From DATBDM01 sp034664425 (GTDB lineage: Bacteria > Actinomycetota > Thermoleophilia > Solirubrobacterales > Solirubrobacteraceae), in contig JAXDHR010000136.1 in NCBI GenBank assembly GCA_034664425.1, forward strand, positions 8,229 to 72,228: a stretch of 64,000 nt of DNA. The letters are read 5' to 3'. How positions within the stretch are numbered: position 1 is the stretch's first letter; each line of letters begins with the position of its first letter. The translations under genes were made by a program, and so were the position numbers. The notes beneath the pieces are model-generated. The model was not told where the DNA came from, searched no databases, and saw only the letters and a program-made list of their open reading frames with translations. Shown here one piece after another: positions 25,472-33,682 of this stretch.

Positions 25472-26494
25472 TCAAGGTGGTGGCGCCGTCGACGCGCGGA
25501 CCACCAGCTGCCACGGCTCCAAGCGCCGCTCGGGCCGGTCGGCGCCGGACACCAGCAGCTCAGCGACCGCCGCGCCCTGCTCTCGAAGCGACTGGCGGAT
25601 CGTCGTGAGCGGTGGATCGGCACGTGCGGCCTCCGGCCTGTCGTCCCACCCGGTGACCGAGACGTCGCCGGGGACGCTCAGGCCGCGCGCGCGGAGGGCT
25701 GTCAGCGCACCCAGCGCGAGCTCGTCGCTCATGCACAGCAGCGCGGTCGGCGGCGCCGGGCCGTCGAGGAGCGCGCCCGCGGCCGCCTCACCCGCCCCGC
25801 GCTCGTTGAGCGAGACCTCGAACGCGGTCGTCGCCGTGCCGGCGAACCCGCGCAGGCGTTCCCGCGTCACGCGGTGCGACGCCGGCGCGTCGAGCGCCAC
25901 GGCGCCATCGCGCCGGGGGTAGCCCAGCGGGAACGAGATCGCGGCAACGCGCCGGTGCCCCAGGTCACGGAGATGATCCGCCACGGCCCTGGCCGCCGCC
26001 GCATCGTCGATCCCCACGAACGGGCGCCCCGCGAGCACGGGGCTCCCGTGGGTGACCACCGGCAGACCGCGCCCCTCGACCGCGGCGACGAGCGAGTGAC
26101 CCTCGGGCAGCGCGAAGATGGCGAAGCCGTCGACGACTGCGGCCAGCACGTGGGCGGCATCCTGCGCGTCGCCGGTGACCGGCAGCAGCTCGAGCGCGAC
26201 GCCCGCGCCGGCGCTGCCACGCGCGAAGCCGCGCAGGAACTCCACCGCGCCCAGATCCTCGAACGCGTATGGAAGCGCCTCGCCGAGGACCACGCCGAGC
26301 GCGCCGGAGCGGCCCCGTCGCAGCGAGCGTGCCGTGGCGTGCGGGCCGGGATAACCGAGCTCGGCGGCCGTCGCGAGGATGTGCCGGCGCAACTCCGCGG
26401 ACAGCTTCTCCGGCCGGTTGTAGGCGTTCGACACCGTCATCGGCGACACGCCGAGCGCCTCTGCGACGGTGGCGAGCGTGACCCGGCGGCTCAC
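25472..26494 (-). CDS. LacI family transcriptional regulator
   Basis: 340-residue repressor. The N-terminal helix-turn-helix and hinge (VTLATVAEALGVSPMTVSNAYNRPEKL, given in outline as TVAEALGVSPMTVSNAYNRP) are followed by a periplasmic-binding-like effector domain with GALGVVLGEALPYAF, DHLRDLGHRRVAAISFP, LLCMSDELALGALTALRARG and SVTGWDDRPEAARADPPLTT. Its gene precedes the MFS transporter with a palindromic operator between them. It should respond to a sugar or nucleoside-like ligand, which cannot be named from sequence. Confidence 0.94.
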   Translation of the reverse strand: MSRRVTLATVAEALGVSPMTVSNAYNRPEKLSAELRRHILATAAELGYPGPHATARSLRRGRSGALGVVLGEALPYAFEDLGAVEFLRGFARGSAGAGVALELLPVTGDAQDAAHVLAAVVDGFAIFALPEGHSLVAAVEGRGLPVVTHGSPVLAGRPFVGIDDAAAARAVADHLRDLGHRRVAAISFPLGYPRRDGAVALDAPASHRVTRERLRGFAGTATTAFEVSLNERGAGEAAAGALLDGPAPPTALLCMSDELALGALTALRARGLSVPGDVSVTGWDDRPEAARADPPLTTIRQSLREQGAAVAELLVSGADRPERRLEPWQLVVRASTAPPP

Positions 26495-26595
26495 GCCGCC
26501 AGACGGTACCGACGCGCAGCCGCGCGCGCCGGTTCCCCAGTCGAAGATGGCGGGTTGTTCCCGGCGGGATTCCGCGAGCGCGGCGATTCTCCAGC

Positions 26596-26790
26596 TCAGC
26601 CGAAGGAGTAGTCGACGATGACTTTGCTCAGAGCGCGCTCGAGGAGCGCGAGCTCCTGATCATCGAGCGGGGCGACGAACAGCTTCGAGGCGGCGCCCGG
26701 CGGGAAGCCGACGCCGCGGCGCGCCGGCTCCGCCGCCTGGGACGACGCGTCGCCAGGCCGGCGCAGGCGGCGCACGCCAGGGAGGACCAA
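26596..26790 (-). pseudogene. Possible MarR-family C-terminal relic
   Basis: The 450-bp gap 26495-26944 holds one protein-like stretch on the minus strand. It ends KLFVAPLDDQELALLERALS and KVIVDYSFG, resembling the dimerisation end of MarR regulators (PLDxxExxxLxxxLxKV). The part before it is Arg/Pro-rich and not a winged helix. A 64-residue product could be made, but more likely this is the tail of a lost gene. I see nothing else in the gap. Confidence 0.35.
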
Positions 26791-26944
26791 CCGCGCGGTC
26801 GGACCGCGGGGCGCCCTGAGCTCGAAAAACCGCCCGGCAAGCGCGAGTACGCTCGCCGCGCCGGCACGCGAAACGCGTCAGGTCTGCGGTCAGCCGCTGC
26901 CGGAAGCTTGGTCTTTCCGTCTCGGTCGGTAATCCTCGGACGCC

Positions 26945-28012
26945 ATGAGCACCGCCGCGTCGGCTCCGACAGCCATCGAGAGACTCGCCGCCCAGTGCGC
27001 TGCGCCGCCGGGCTATCTCGACACCGCGACCGTCGGTGTGCCGCCGGCCCCTGCGGTGCGAGCGCTCGGAGAGGCGACGCGCCGGTGGGCGACGGGGACC
27101 CTCGCGATGGACGAGATCGACCGCGACGTCGCCCGGGCGCGTGCGGCGTTCGGGCGCCTCGTCGGTGTGCCGGCGGCATCGGTCGCGATCGGGGCGCAGG
27201 TCTCGACGCTGCTCGCGCCGGTCGCCGCCTCGCTGCGTCCCGGCACGCGCGTCCTGGTCGCCGAGGGCGACTTCACCTCGCTGCTGTGGCCGTTCGCGGT
27301 CCAGCAGGCGCGCGGCGTCCGGCTGCGCGTCGTCGAGCACGGAGATCTGATCGACGCCATCGACGCGACGACGGACGTCGTCGCCGTCAGCGCGGTCCAG
27401 TCGGCGACGGGGACGCCGGTGGATCTCGATCGCCTGGCCGGTGCGGCGGATGCCCATGGCGCTCGCGTGGTGCTCGACGCGACGCAGGCCGCCGGGTGGG
27501 CGGAGCTCGACGCCGGCCGCTTCTCCCACGTCGTGGTCAGCGCCTACAAGTGGCTGCTATGCCCGCGGGGCGTCGCCTTCCTCACCGTCCGCGATGCCGA
27601 CGTCGATCCCGACCTGCTGGCGCATGGCGCGGGGTGGTACGCGGGTGAGGACCCCTGGGCCACCTGCTACGGGACCGAGCTGCGGCTGGCCGCCGACGCC
27701 CGGCGCTTCGACGCCTCGCCGGCCTGGGCGCTCTGGGGCGCCGCGGCGGAGTCGCTCGAGGCGATCGCGGCCGTCGGCGTCGCGCCGATCGCCGCGCATG
27801 ACCTCGCCCTCGCGGCGCGCCTGCGCGACGCGGCCGGCCTGCCGCCGATGACGTCGCCGATCGTGCGCGTCGAGCGCCCCAATGTGGCCGCCCGGCTGGC
27901 GCAGGCGGGCATCGCCGCCGCGGTTCGCGGCGGCGCGTCCCGGCTCGCTGTGCACCTGTACACGACCGGCGACGACATCGACCGCGCGCTCGCGGCGCTG
28001 GCCGCCGGCTGA
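26945..28012 (+). CDS. Class V aminotransferase-fold PLP enzyme
   Basis: 355-residue PLP enzyme of the class V aminotransferase/cysteine desulfurase fold. PGYLDTATVGVPPAPAVRAL is the usual N-terminus; VSAVQSATGTPVDLDRLAG and VVLDATQAAGWAELD supply the PLP-ring and pyridine-nitrogen Asp (D in LDATQAAG); the Schiff-base Lys is in VVSAYKWLLCPRGVAFL. The proteins closest in appearance are uncharacterised aminotransferases or isopenicillin-N-epimerase-like enzymes. It ends 1 bp from the convergent GntR gene. It may be linked to the catabolic island to its right, but no motif for that regulon lies before it. Confidence 0.88.
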   Translation: MSTAASAPTAIERLAAQCAAPPGYLDTATVGVPPAPAVRALGEATRRWATGTLAMDEIDRDVARARAAFGRLVGVPAASVAIGAQVSTLLAPVAASLRPGTRVLVAEGDFTSLLWPFAVQQARGVRLRVVEHGDLIDAIDATTDVVAVSAVQSATGTPVDLDRLAGAADAHGARVVLDATQAAGWAELDAGRFSHVVVSAYKWLLCPRGVAFLTVRDADVDPDLLAHGAGWYAGEDPWATCYGTELRLAADARRFDASPAWALWGAAAESLEAIAAVGVAPIAAHDLALAARLRDAAGLPPMTSPIVRVERPNVAARLAQAGIAAAVRGGASRLAVHLYTTGDDIDRALAALAAG

Positions 28013-28013
28013 G

Positions 28014-28796
28014 CTACGGCCGGGCGTGGCGCTCGTAGCGCCAGGCCTTCTCGTACATGGGTCGCAGGAACCCGAGGTGCTCGTGCATGAGCTGGGCCGC
28101 GCCGTCCTCGTCGCCCTCACCGACGATCGCGGCCAGCGCGCGATGGTCCTCGTTGATGCGCTGATGGAAACGACGGCCCAGCGTCGAGCGCTTGAGATGG
28201 GTCTGGAGCACGGAGAACACCGGCTGGGCCGCGATCGAGAGCAGCGTGTTGCCGGAGGCGATCACCATCGCGGAGTGGAAGTCCTTGTTGTGGATGAACT
28301 GCTCGTCCGTGCCGAGCTCGAAGGGGTGAGCGGGGATCGCCGCCGCCAGCGCGGCCAGCACGGTCTCGTCGTGCCGGCGGGCGGCGAGTCGGGCCGCGGG
28401 CACTTCGAGCAGCTCGCGCGCCTCGAGGAACTCGTCGAGGGAGATGTCTTCGGAACGGCTCAGCAGGTTGATGTTCGAGCTCAGGAACTCGGAGATGTGA
28501 TCGACCGTGGGAAGCGTGACGAAACTGCCGCCGCTCGCACCCTTGGTCGTGCTGATCAGCGCCTGCGCCGAGAGCACGCGCAGCGCCTCCCGGATCGTGG
28601 GGCGGCTGACTCCGAACTGGACCGCGAGCGCGGCCTCGTTCGGCAGGCGCTGCGCCGGTCCCATCTCGCCGGCCATGATCAGCTCGCGCAGCTGGTCGGC
28701 CACCTGCTCGTAGGCTTTGCGCACCCGGCGGACGGGCACGATGCCGGTCGTGTCGGCCACCGTGCGGCCGACTGTACCACCGCTTTGGCCTGGCAT
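28014..28796 (-). CDS. GntR/FCD-family regulator (paralogue 1)
   Basis: 260-residue FadR-subfamily GntR regulator. The winged helix is at about 22-90 (RRVRKAYEQVADQLRELIMA, LPNEAALAVQFGVSRPTIRE), and the FCD ligand domain follows (LDEFLEARELLEVPAARLAA; metal-ligand-like DFHSAMVIASGN; INEDHRALAAI). An ATG at 28829 is possible, but an 11-bp perfect palindrome overlaps it, so I prefer ATG 28796. It is divergent from the glutamine-synthetase-like gene with two copies of that motif between them, which suggests autoregulation. It is a clear paralogue of the regulator at 43680-44438. Confidence 0.92.
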   Translation of the reverse strand: MPGQSGGTVGRTVADTTGIVPVRRVRKAYEQVADQLRELIMAGEMGPAQRLPNEAALAVQFGVSRPTIREALRVLSAQALISTTKGASGGSFVTLPTVDHISEFLSSNINLLSRSEDISLDEFLEARELLEVPAARLAARRHDETVLAALAAAIPAHPFELGTDEQFIHNKDFHSAMVIASGNTLLSIAAQPVFSVLQTHLKRSTLGRRFHQRINEDHRALAAIVGEGDEDGAAQLMHEHLGFLRPMYEKAWRYERHARP

Positions 28797-28818
28797 TCGC
28801 ATCCACCGTGCCAGCCTG

Positions 28819-28829
28819 ATGTCCGACAT
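28819..28829. promoter_or_regulatory. Operator motif, site 1 (inferred)
   Basis: ATGTCCGACAT is a perfect odd palindrome, the best copy of the (A/T)TGTCnGACnT motif. It lies 23 bp before the chosen start of the GntR/FCD gene. Confidence 0.7.
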
Positions 28830-28876
28830 TCGACTCCTTCCCGGGTGACACCGGGTTTGCGGGTAGCGTGCCGCCG

Positions 28877-28887
28877 TTGTCGGACAT
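28877..28887. promoter_or_regulatory. Operator motif, site 2 (inferred)
   Basis: TTGTCGGACAT lies 48 bp before the GTG start of the glutamine-synthetase-like gene. Together with site 1 it flanks the divergent intergenic region. Confidence 0.65.
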
Positions 28888-28934
28888 CGACGGGCCCTCC
28901 GCCGGATGCTGGTCCGGCATGCGAAGATCGCGGC

Positions 28935-30290
28935 GTGCCCACGCCGCTCGCCTCCGCCACGCACGATCGCTGCGAGCCCGGCGACGAGCTCGTCGCCTTC
29001 CTCTATCCCGACGTCTCGGGCCTCAACCGGGGCCGCGCGGTTCCCGCGCGTGACCTCGAGCGGCGGCTGGCCACCGGCGTCGGATGGGTCCCGGCCGATC
29101 AGGCCATCACGGTCCTCGGCCCGCTCGCGGAGCCCAACCCCTGGGGCACGATCGGCGATCTGCGGCTCGTCCCGGCACCTGCGACGCGCACGCGCGTGGA
29201 CCTCTGGCCCGACCGCGCCCCGCTGCACTTCTACCTGTGCGAGGCCCGCACGCTGGACGGCGAGCCATGGGATGCCTGCCCCCGAGCGCTCCTGCGCAGG
29301 ATGCTGCAGCAGTTCGCCGAGGAGACCGGCCTGTCGCTGTGGGCGGCCTTCGAGCACGAGTTCGTCCTGCAAGGCCACATCCCGGCTCCGGCTCCGCCGT
29401 TCAGCATGGAGTCGCTGCGGCTCGCGGAGCCCTTCGGGACGCAGCTGTCGGCCGCGCTGCGGCTCGCCGGCCAGGAGCTCGAGACCTTCCTGCCCGAGTA
29501 CGGCGACGACCAGTTCGAGGTCACGTGCACGCCGCGCGAGGGGCTGGAAGCGGCGGATTCGGCGTCCATCGTCCGCGAGCTCGTGCGCGACGTGGCACGC
29601 CGACAGGGCTGGCGCGCGAGCTTCGCGCCGATCGTCCGGCCGGAGGGATCGGGCAACGGCCTGCACGTCCACATGAGCTTCCGGGAGGCCGACGGTGCAC
29701 CCGCGATGCACGACGACTCGCGACCGGGAGGCCTCGCCCTCGTCGGCGCCCGCTTCGCCGCCGGCATCCTGCGCCACCTGCCCGCGCTGTGCGCCGTCGC
29801 CGCGCCCACCACCGTCTCCTACCTACGCCTCCGGCCACATCGTTGGAGCGCGGCGACGTCGGGACTGGCCGAGGCCAACCGGGAGGCCGTCTTGCGCATC
29901 CCCACGGCGGTCGCCTTCGGCGGGGCCACCGCGGCCGAGGGCACTCGCCTCGAGCTGCGCGTCGCCGACGGCGCGGCGTCGCCGCACCTGGTGCTCGCGC
30001 TGGCCGTCGCGGCGGGGCTCGAGGGGATACGCGAGGCGCTCGAGCCGCCGCCCGTGCTGTCGGGCAACCTCGACGAGCTTGCGCCCGACGAGCGTGCGCG
30101 CCTGGGTCTCGACGCCGTCCCGCGGTCGCTCGGGCAGGCCCTCGACGCCTTCCTCGCAGACGAGCTGTTCCGCGCCGTCGTCTCCGACGACCTCCGCAGC
30201 GCCTTCGCGTCGATGAAGCGCGCCGAGCTCGCCCTGCTCGATGACGTCTCCGACGAGGACGCCTGCGCGCGCTATGCGGCCCGTTACTGA
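28935..30290 (+). CDS. Glutamine synthetase-like ligase
   Basis: 451-residue protein of the glutamine synthetase superfamily. It has a beta-grasp-like N-domain (VAFLYPDVSGLNRGRAVPAR), then the catalytic domain with AAFEHEFVLQGH (first metal Glu), YGDDQFEVTCTPREGLEAAD, the ATP/ammonia region GSGNGLHVHMSF, and RLELRVADGAASPHLVLALA in place of the usual NRxxxxR...EYR end. Catabolic relatives glutamylate amines such as putrescine or ethanolamine. Here it opens the plus-strand side of a GntR-controlled island, so gamma-glutamylation of an amine substrate is plausible; this is an inference. The start is GTG 28935. Confidence 0.88.
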   Translation: MPTPLASATHDRCEPGDELVAFLYPDVSGLNRGRAVPARDLERRLATGVGWVPADQAITVLGPLAEPNPWGTIGDLRLVPAPATRTRVDLWPDRAPLHFYLCEARTLDGEPWDACPRALLRRMLQQFAEETGLSLWAAFEHEFVLQGHIPAPAPPFSMESLRLAEPFGTQLSAALRLAGQELETFLPEYGDDQFEVTCTPREGLEAADSASIVRELVRDVARRQGWRASFAPIVRPEGSGNGLHVHMSFREADGAPAMHDDSRPGGLALVGARFAAGILRHLPALCAVAAPTTVSYLRLRPHRWSAATSGLAEANREAVLRIPTAVAFGGATAAEGTRLELRVADGAASPHLVLALAVAAGLEGIREALEPPPVLSGNLDELAPDERARLGLDAVPRSLGQALDAFLADELFRAVVSDDLRSAFASMKRAELALLDDVSDEDACARYAARY

Positions 30291-30298
30291 GGCGCGCT

Positions 30299-30310
30299 CC
30301 CCGGCCGGGG
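30299..30310. terminator. Possible terminator between convergent genes
   Basis: CCCCGGCCGGGG is a perfect 12-bp GC palindrome with further GCGC flanks, in the 54-bp gap between the convergent ends at 30290 and 30345. It is a plausible stem but too compact to be sure. Confidence 0.35.
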
Positions 30311-30344
30311 CGCCCGGCGCGTAACGGCTCCCGGCAGCCCGTCG

Positions 30345-31154
30345 CTACGCCGCGTCGGCGCTCCCGTTGTCCCAGTCCTCGAGCGCGAACCCCGCGTCGC
30401 CGAGGGCCTCGACGACCGCGGCCTCGCGCTCGCTCGCGCAGACGCAGAGCACGCCGCCGCCGTGGCCGTCGTCGCGGCGCAGCGCCGCCGCCACGGCCAC
30501 CGGCGGCTGGAGGTGGTTGCCCTGGTGGCCCAGCGAGGGATAGGTGTCGCGCACGCCGACGAGCGAGCCGCCCGCGCTGCGGATCAGCATCGAGAGCGAG
30601 ACGAAGTGTCCCTCGTCCCAGTCGGGCTCGGGTCCGTCGGCGGCGGCGCCGGCGAGCTGGCCGAGCACGAGCGCGGGGGAGGGGCGCGACCCCCACAGCC
30701 GGCCGGTCCGGAGGTTGGCGACGAGCACCGCGTCGGGGGCCGCCGCGGCGACGCGCTCGAGCAGCGTCACCACCGACTCGGCCGTCCAGGGCCCGGCGAC
30801 GGGCACGACCGCGAGCCGGCCATCCGACAGCGTGCGGACGGCGCGCGCGACCGCTCCCGACGCGGTGCCCGAGGTCGCGGCGTCGGGGGCGATCGGCAGC
30901 TCGAGCCGGTAGTCCAGCCGCGACGCCTCCGAGGGCGGGAGTCCCGGATCGTGGCCGGGGCCGACGAGCGTGCTTCGCGCCTCGCGGGCCACGTGATCCT
31001 GGTCGACGGGCTCGCCCGCCCGCTCGCGGATGCCGAACGCGCGCAGCGCGACGCACCCCCAGAACGCCCCGCACAGCTGGTCCTTCTGGGGCATCTCGGC
31101 CTCGTGGACCGCGGCGAGCGAGTCCGGTCCGAACAGGGTGATCTGGGCGCTCAT
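30345..31154 (-). CDS. Unknown conserved-looking protein, last gene of the eight-gene operon
   Basis: 269-residue soluble protein I do not recognise as a named family. Notable segments are MPQKDQLCGAFWGCVALRAF near the start (one exposed Cys in a conserved-looking QLCGAFWG), and SLGHQGNHLQPPVAVAAAL and ALRRDDGHGGGVLCVCASER near the end. QLCG/H/Q placement is reminiscent of a papain-like Cys-His arrangement, but that is weak. Its ATG overlaps the nitrilase stop by ATGA, so it is translationally coupled to the hydrolase and should work in the same pathway. Confidence 0.72.
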   Translation of the reverse strand: MSAQITLFGPDSLAAVHEAEMPQKDQLCGAFWGCVALRAFGIRERAGEPVDQDHVAREARSTLVGPGHDPGLPPSEASRLDYRLELPIAPDAATSGTASGAVARAVRTLSDGRLAVVPVAGPWTAESVVTLLERVAAAAPDAVLVANLRTGRLWGSRPSPALVLGQLAGAAADGPEPDWDEGHFVSLSMLIRSAGGSLVGVRDTYPSLGHQGNHLQPPVAVAAALRRDDGHGGGVLCVCASEREAAVVEALGDAGFALEDWDNGSADAA

Positions 31155-32014
31155 CGCGTGTGAGCCTCCGTGCGGTTCAGGATCGGGGCGTAGAGCTCGG
31201 GACGGCGGTCGTCGAAGAGGCTGACGGAGTAGCCGCCGTCGCCCGGCCGGCGGGTCTTGGCACGAGCCAGCCCGAGCTCGAGGTCGCAGGACACGAGCGC
31301 CTCGGCGGCGCCGGCCTCGGCGATCCGCCGGCCACCCGGATCGACGATCTGGCTCCAGCCGAAGAACGACGTTCCGGCCTCGTCGCCGCACCGGTTGGCG
31401 GTGAGGAAGAACACGGCGTTCTCGCACGCCCGCGCGCGCGTCATGAACTCGGCGACCTCGCGCGCCTGCAGGGGCGAGTTCGTCGGGTGGGCGATGATGT
31501 CCGCCCCCTCGAGCGCGAGCACGCGGGATATCTCCGGGAAGCGCCAGTCGTAGCAGATCTCGAGCCCGATCCGGCCGACCGCGGTGTCGAAGACCTCATA
31601 CGGCTCCTCGCCCGGGACGGTGAAGCGATCGACCCCGATGCAGGCGATGTGGGACTTGCGGTAGCGGCCGATGAGACCGTCGGGCCCGAGCAGCACCGCC
31701 GTGTTGCGCAGCGCGTCCCCGTCGGCCTCGAGCATGCCCACGACGCAGTGGAGTCCGGTCCGGGCGCAGGCCGCGGCGAGCGCGTCGGTCGACGGCCCGG
31801 GGATCGTCTCGGCGCAGCGGCCCGCCGACTCGGCGTCCTCGAACATGTAGCCCGTCAGCGCGCACTCGGGGAAGACGACGAGATCGCATCCGGCGGACGC
31901 GGCCTCCTCGAGCCGCGCGAGGCAGCCGGCGAGGTTGCCCGCGACGTCCGCGAGCTGCGGGTCGGTCTGCGCGACGGCCGCACGCACGACGGCGGGTGAC
32001 GCTAGCGGACGCAC
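31151..32014 (-). CDS. Carbon-nitrogen hydrolase (nitrilase superfamily), first copy
   Basis: 287-residue amidase of the nitrilase superfamily. The Glu-Lys-Cys triad is visible in VVFPECALTGY (Glu), GRYRKSHIACIG (Lys) and GLEICYDWRFPEISRVLA (Cys). It hydrolyses a C-N amide or carbamoyl bond. GTG 32014 is chosen because AAGGAG lies 8 bp ahead; it overlaps the ThDP enzyme gene by 13 bp. GTG 31987 would give a shorter, also acceptable N-terminus. With its downstream neighbour it closes the minus-strand operon. A second nitrilase, at 38501, belongs to the adjacent unit. Confidence 0.93.
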   Translation of the reverse strand: MRPLASPAVVRAAVAQTDPQLADVAGNLAGCLARLEEAASAGCDLVVFPECALTGYMFEDAESAGRCAETIPGPSTDALAAACARTGLHCVVGMLEADGDALRNTAVLLGPDGLIGRYRKSHIACIGVDRFTVPGEEPYEVFDTAVGRIGLEICYDWRFPEISRVLALEGADIIAHPTNSPLQAREVAEFMTRARACENAVFFLTANRCGDEAGTSFFGWSQIVDPGGRRIAEAGAAEALVSCDLELGLARAKTRRPGDGGYSVSLFDDRRPELYAPILNRTEAHTR

Positions 32015-33660
32015 GGGGCGCGCTCCTTCCTGCCGGTGGGGGCGCCGGCGGTCCTGATCGCGTGCTGGAGCGCCTGGTACTCGGCACCGGTGAGGCGGAC
32101 GTCGACGACGGCGGGTCCAGGGGCCTGCAGCGCCGCCGCCACAGCCTCGCGGACCTCGGCGACGTTCTCGGCGACGACTCCGGAGGCGCCCAGCGAGCGC
32201 GCGTAGCCTGCGGCGTCGACCGCGCCGAAGTCGACGGCGGCCGGGGGGTAGCCGCGGTCGGCCTGCTTGATGCGGATGAGGCTCAGGCTCGCGTCGTTGA
32301 GGACGACGACGACCACGCGCGCTCCCGTTCGCACTGCGGTCTCGAGCTCCGCGCCGTGCATGAGGAACCCGCCGTCGCCGGTGAACGCGATCACCGGCTC
32401 GGCAGGGCGGGCGAGCGCGGCGGCGACCGCCGCGGGCACGGCGAAGCCCATGCTGGCCAGGCCGTTTGAGATCAGGAAGCGCCGCGGCCGCTGGACGCGC
32501 CAGCCCCAGGTGACAGCGAACATGTGCGCCCCCGCGTCGACCGTGACGGTCGCCGGCTCCGGCGCGGCGGAGCGGACGGCGGCGACGACGTCGAGCGCGC
32601 TCAGCGTCCCCGGCTCGGCGACTCGCAGGGCGCCGAGCATGGCCTCGCGGAGCGCGCCGATCTCGACGGCGTCCCACGACGCCGTCACGTGGTCGAGGCG
32701 CTCCGCGAGCGCGTGCACGAGCGCCGCGACGTCGCCGGTCGCGGTCCGCTCGGCGCGCAGGCCCGGCACGTCCTCGCCGTGCCGGCGCAGCGCCACGACG
32801 CGGCCGGGGAAGCTCCAGGGGCGGGGCAGGAGCTCGACCGGATCGACGCCCAGTGAGATCAGCACGTCCGCCGCCTCGAGCACCTCGGCCTCGACTGCCG
32901 CGTTGGTGACGATGCCGCACCACAGCGGATGGCGCTCGGGGAAGGCGCCCTTCGCCTTGTAGGTGCTCAGCACCGGAGCGCCGAGGCGCTCCACCAGCGC
33001 GACGAGCTCCTCCTGCGCGGCGTCGAGCGCCTCGTCGCCCACCAGCACGACGGGACGCCGGGCGCCGGCGACGGCTTCCGCGATCGCCGAGAGCTCCGGC
33101 TCGGCCCGCGGCTCCGGAGCGGCCGGCGCCGCCCTCGCGGCGGCGGGCGCGGCGGGCGCGAGCGCGACCTCGCGTGGCAGCGACAGGTGCACCGGACCGG
33201 GCGCGGCGGCCGCTGCGATCGAGAGCGCCTGGTGCACCGCCGACGCGGCGGTGTCCGGGGTCAGCAGGGCCTGCCACTTGACGACGGGCGCGAGCAGCGC
33301 GGCGTGGTCGAGGACCTGGTGGCCCGACGTCCCGAGCTCGTCCTCGGCGAAGCGGTCGCTGATGACGATCACCGCGCTCTGGTCGAGCCACGCGTGCGCG
33401 ATGCCGTTGACGGCGTTCGCGACGCCCGGCCCGAGGCCGACGAGCAGCGTCGCCGGCCGGCCCGTGAGATCCGCGTAGGTCGCCGCCATGAACGCGGCCC
33501 CGCCTTCCGAGCGTGCGAGGACCACCGCGACCGAGCGGCGCGCGAGCGCGTCGATCAGCTCGAGGTTGCTCCCGCCCCCCGGGAAGGCGAAGACGCGACC
33601 GGCGCCGCGCTCGCCGATCGCGTCGGCGATGACCTCCGCGACGGTGGCCGCGCGCGTCAT
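32002..33660 (-). CDS. ThDP-dependent enzyme, acetolactate synthase-like
   Basis: 552-residue thiamine-diphosphate enzyme with the three domains of the acetohydroxyacid synthase/benzoylformate decarboxylase family. The N-domain has the cofactor Glu in VLARSEGGAAFMAATYADLTG and PGVANAVNGIAHAWLDQSAV; the middle domain is Rossmann-like; the C-domain has the ThDP motif GDGGFLMHGAELETAVRTGA ending in NDASLSLIRIKQ. It decarboxylates or carboligates a 2-oxo acid. Within this operon, beside ring-opening and amide-cleaving hydrolases, it may process the resulting 2-oxo acid, but biosynthetic acetolactate synthesis is unlikely because no small subunit is present. Confidence 0.9.
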   Translation of the reverse strand: MTRAATVAEVIADAIGERGAGRVFAFPGGGSNLELIDALARRSVAVVLARSEGGAAFMAATYADLTGRPATLLVGLGPGVANAVNGIAHAWLDQSAVIVISDRFAEDELGTSGHQVLDHAALLAPVVKWQALLTPDTAASAVHQALSIAAAAAPGPVHLSLPREVALAPAAPAAARAAPAAPEPRAEPELSAIAEAVAGARRPVVLVGDEALDAAQEELVALVERLGAPVLSTYKAKGAFPERHPLWCGIVTNAAVEAEVLEAADVLISLGVDPVELLPRPWSFPGRVVALRRHGEDVPGLRAERTATGDVAALVHALAERLDHVTASWDAVEIGALREAMLGALRVAEPGTLSALDVVAAVRSAAPEPATVTVDAGAHMFAVTWGWRVQRPRRFLISNGLASMGFAVPAAVAAALARPAEPVIAFTGDGGFLMHGAELETAVRTGARVVVVVLNDASLSLIRIKQADRGYPPAAVDFGAVDAAGYARSLGASGVVAENVAEVREAVAAALQAPGPAVVDVRLTGAEYQALQHAIRTAGAPTGRKERAPCVR

Positions 33661-33682
33661 CGCCGAGGCGTGCCCCCGCCGC

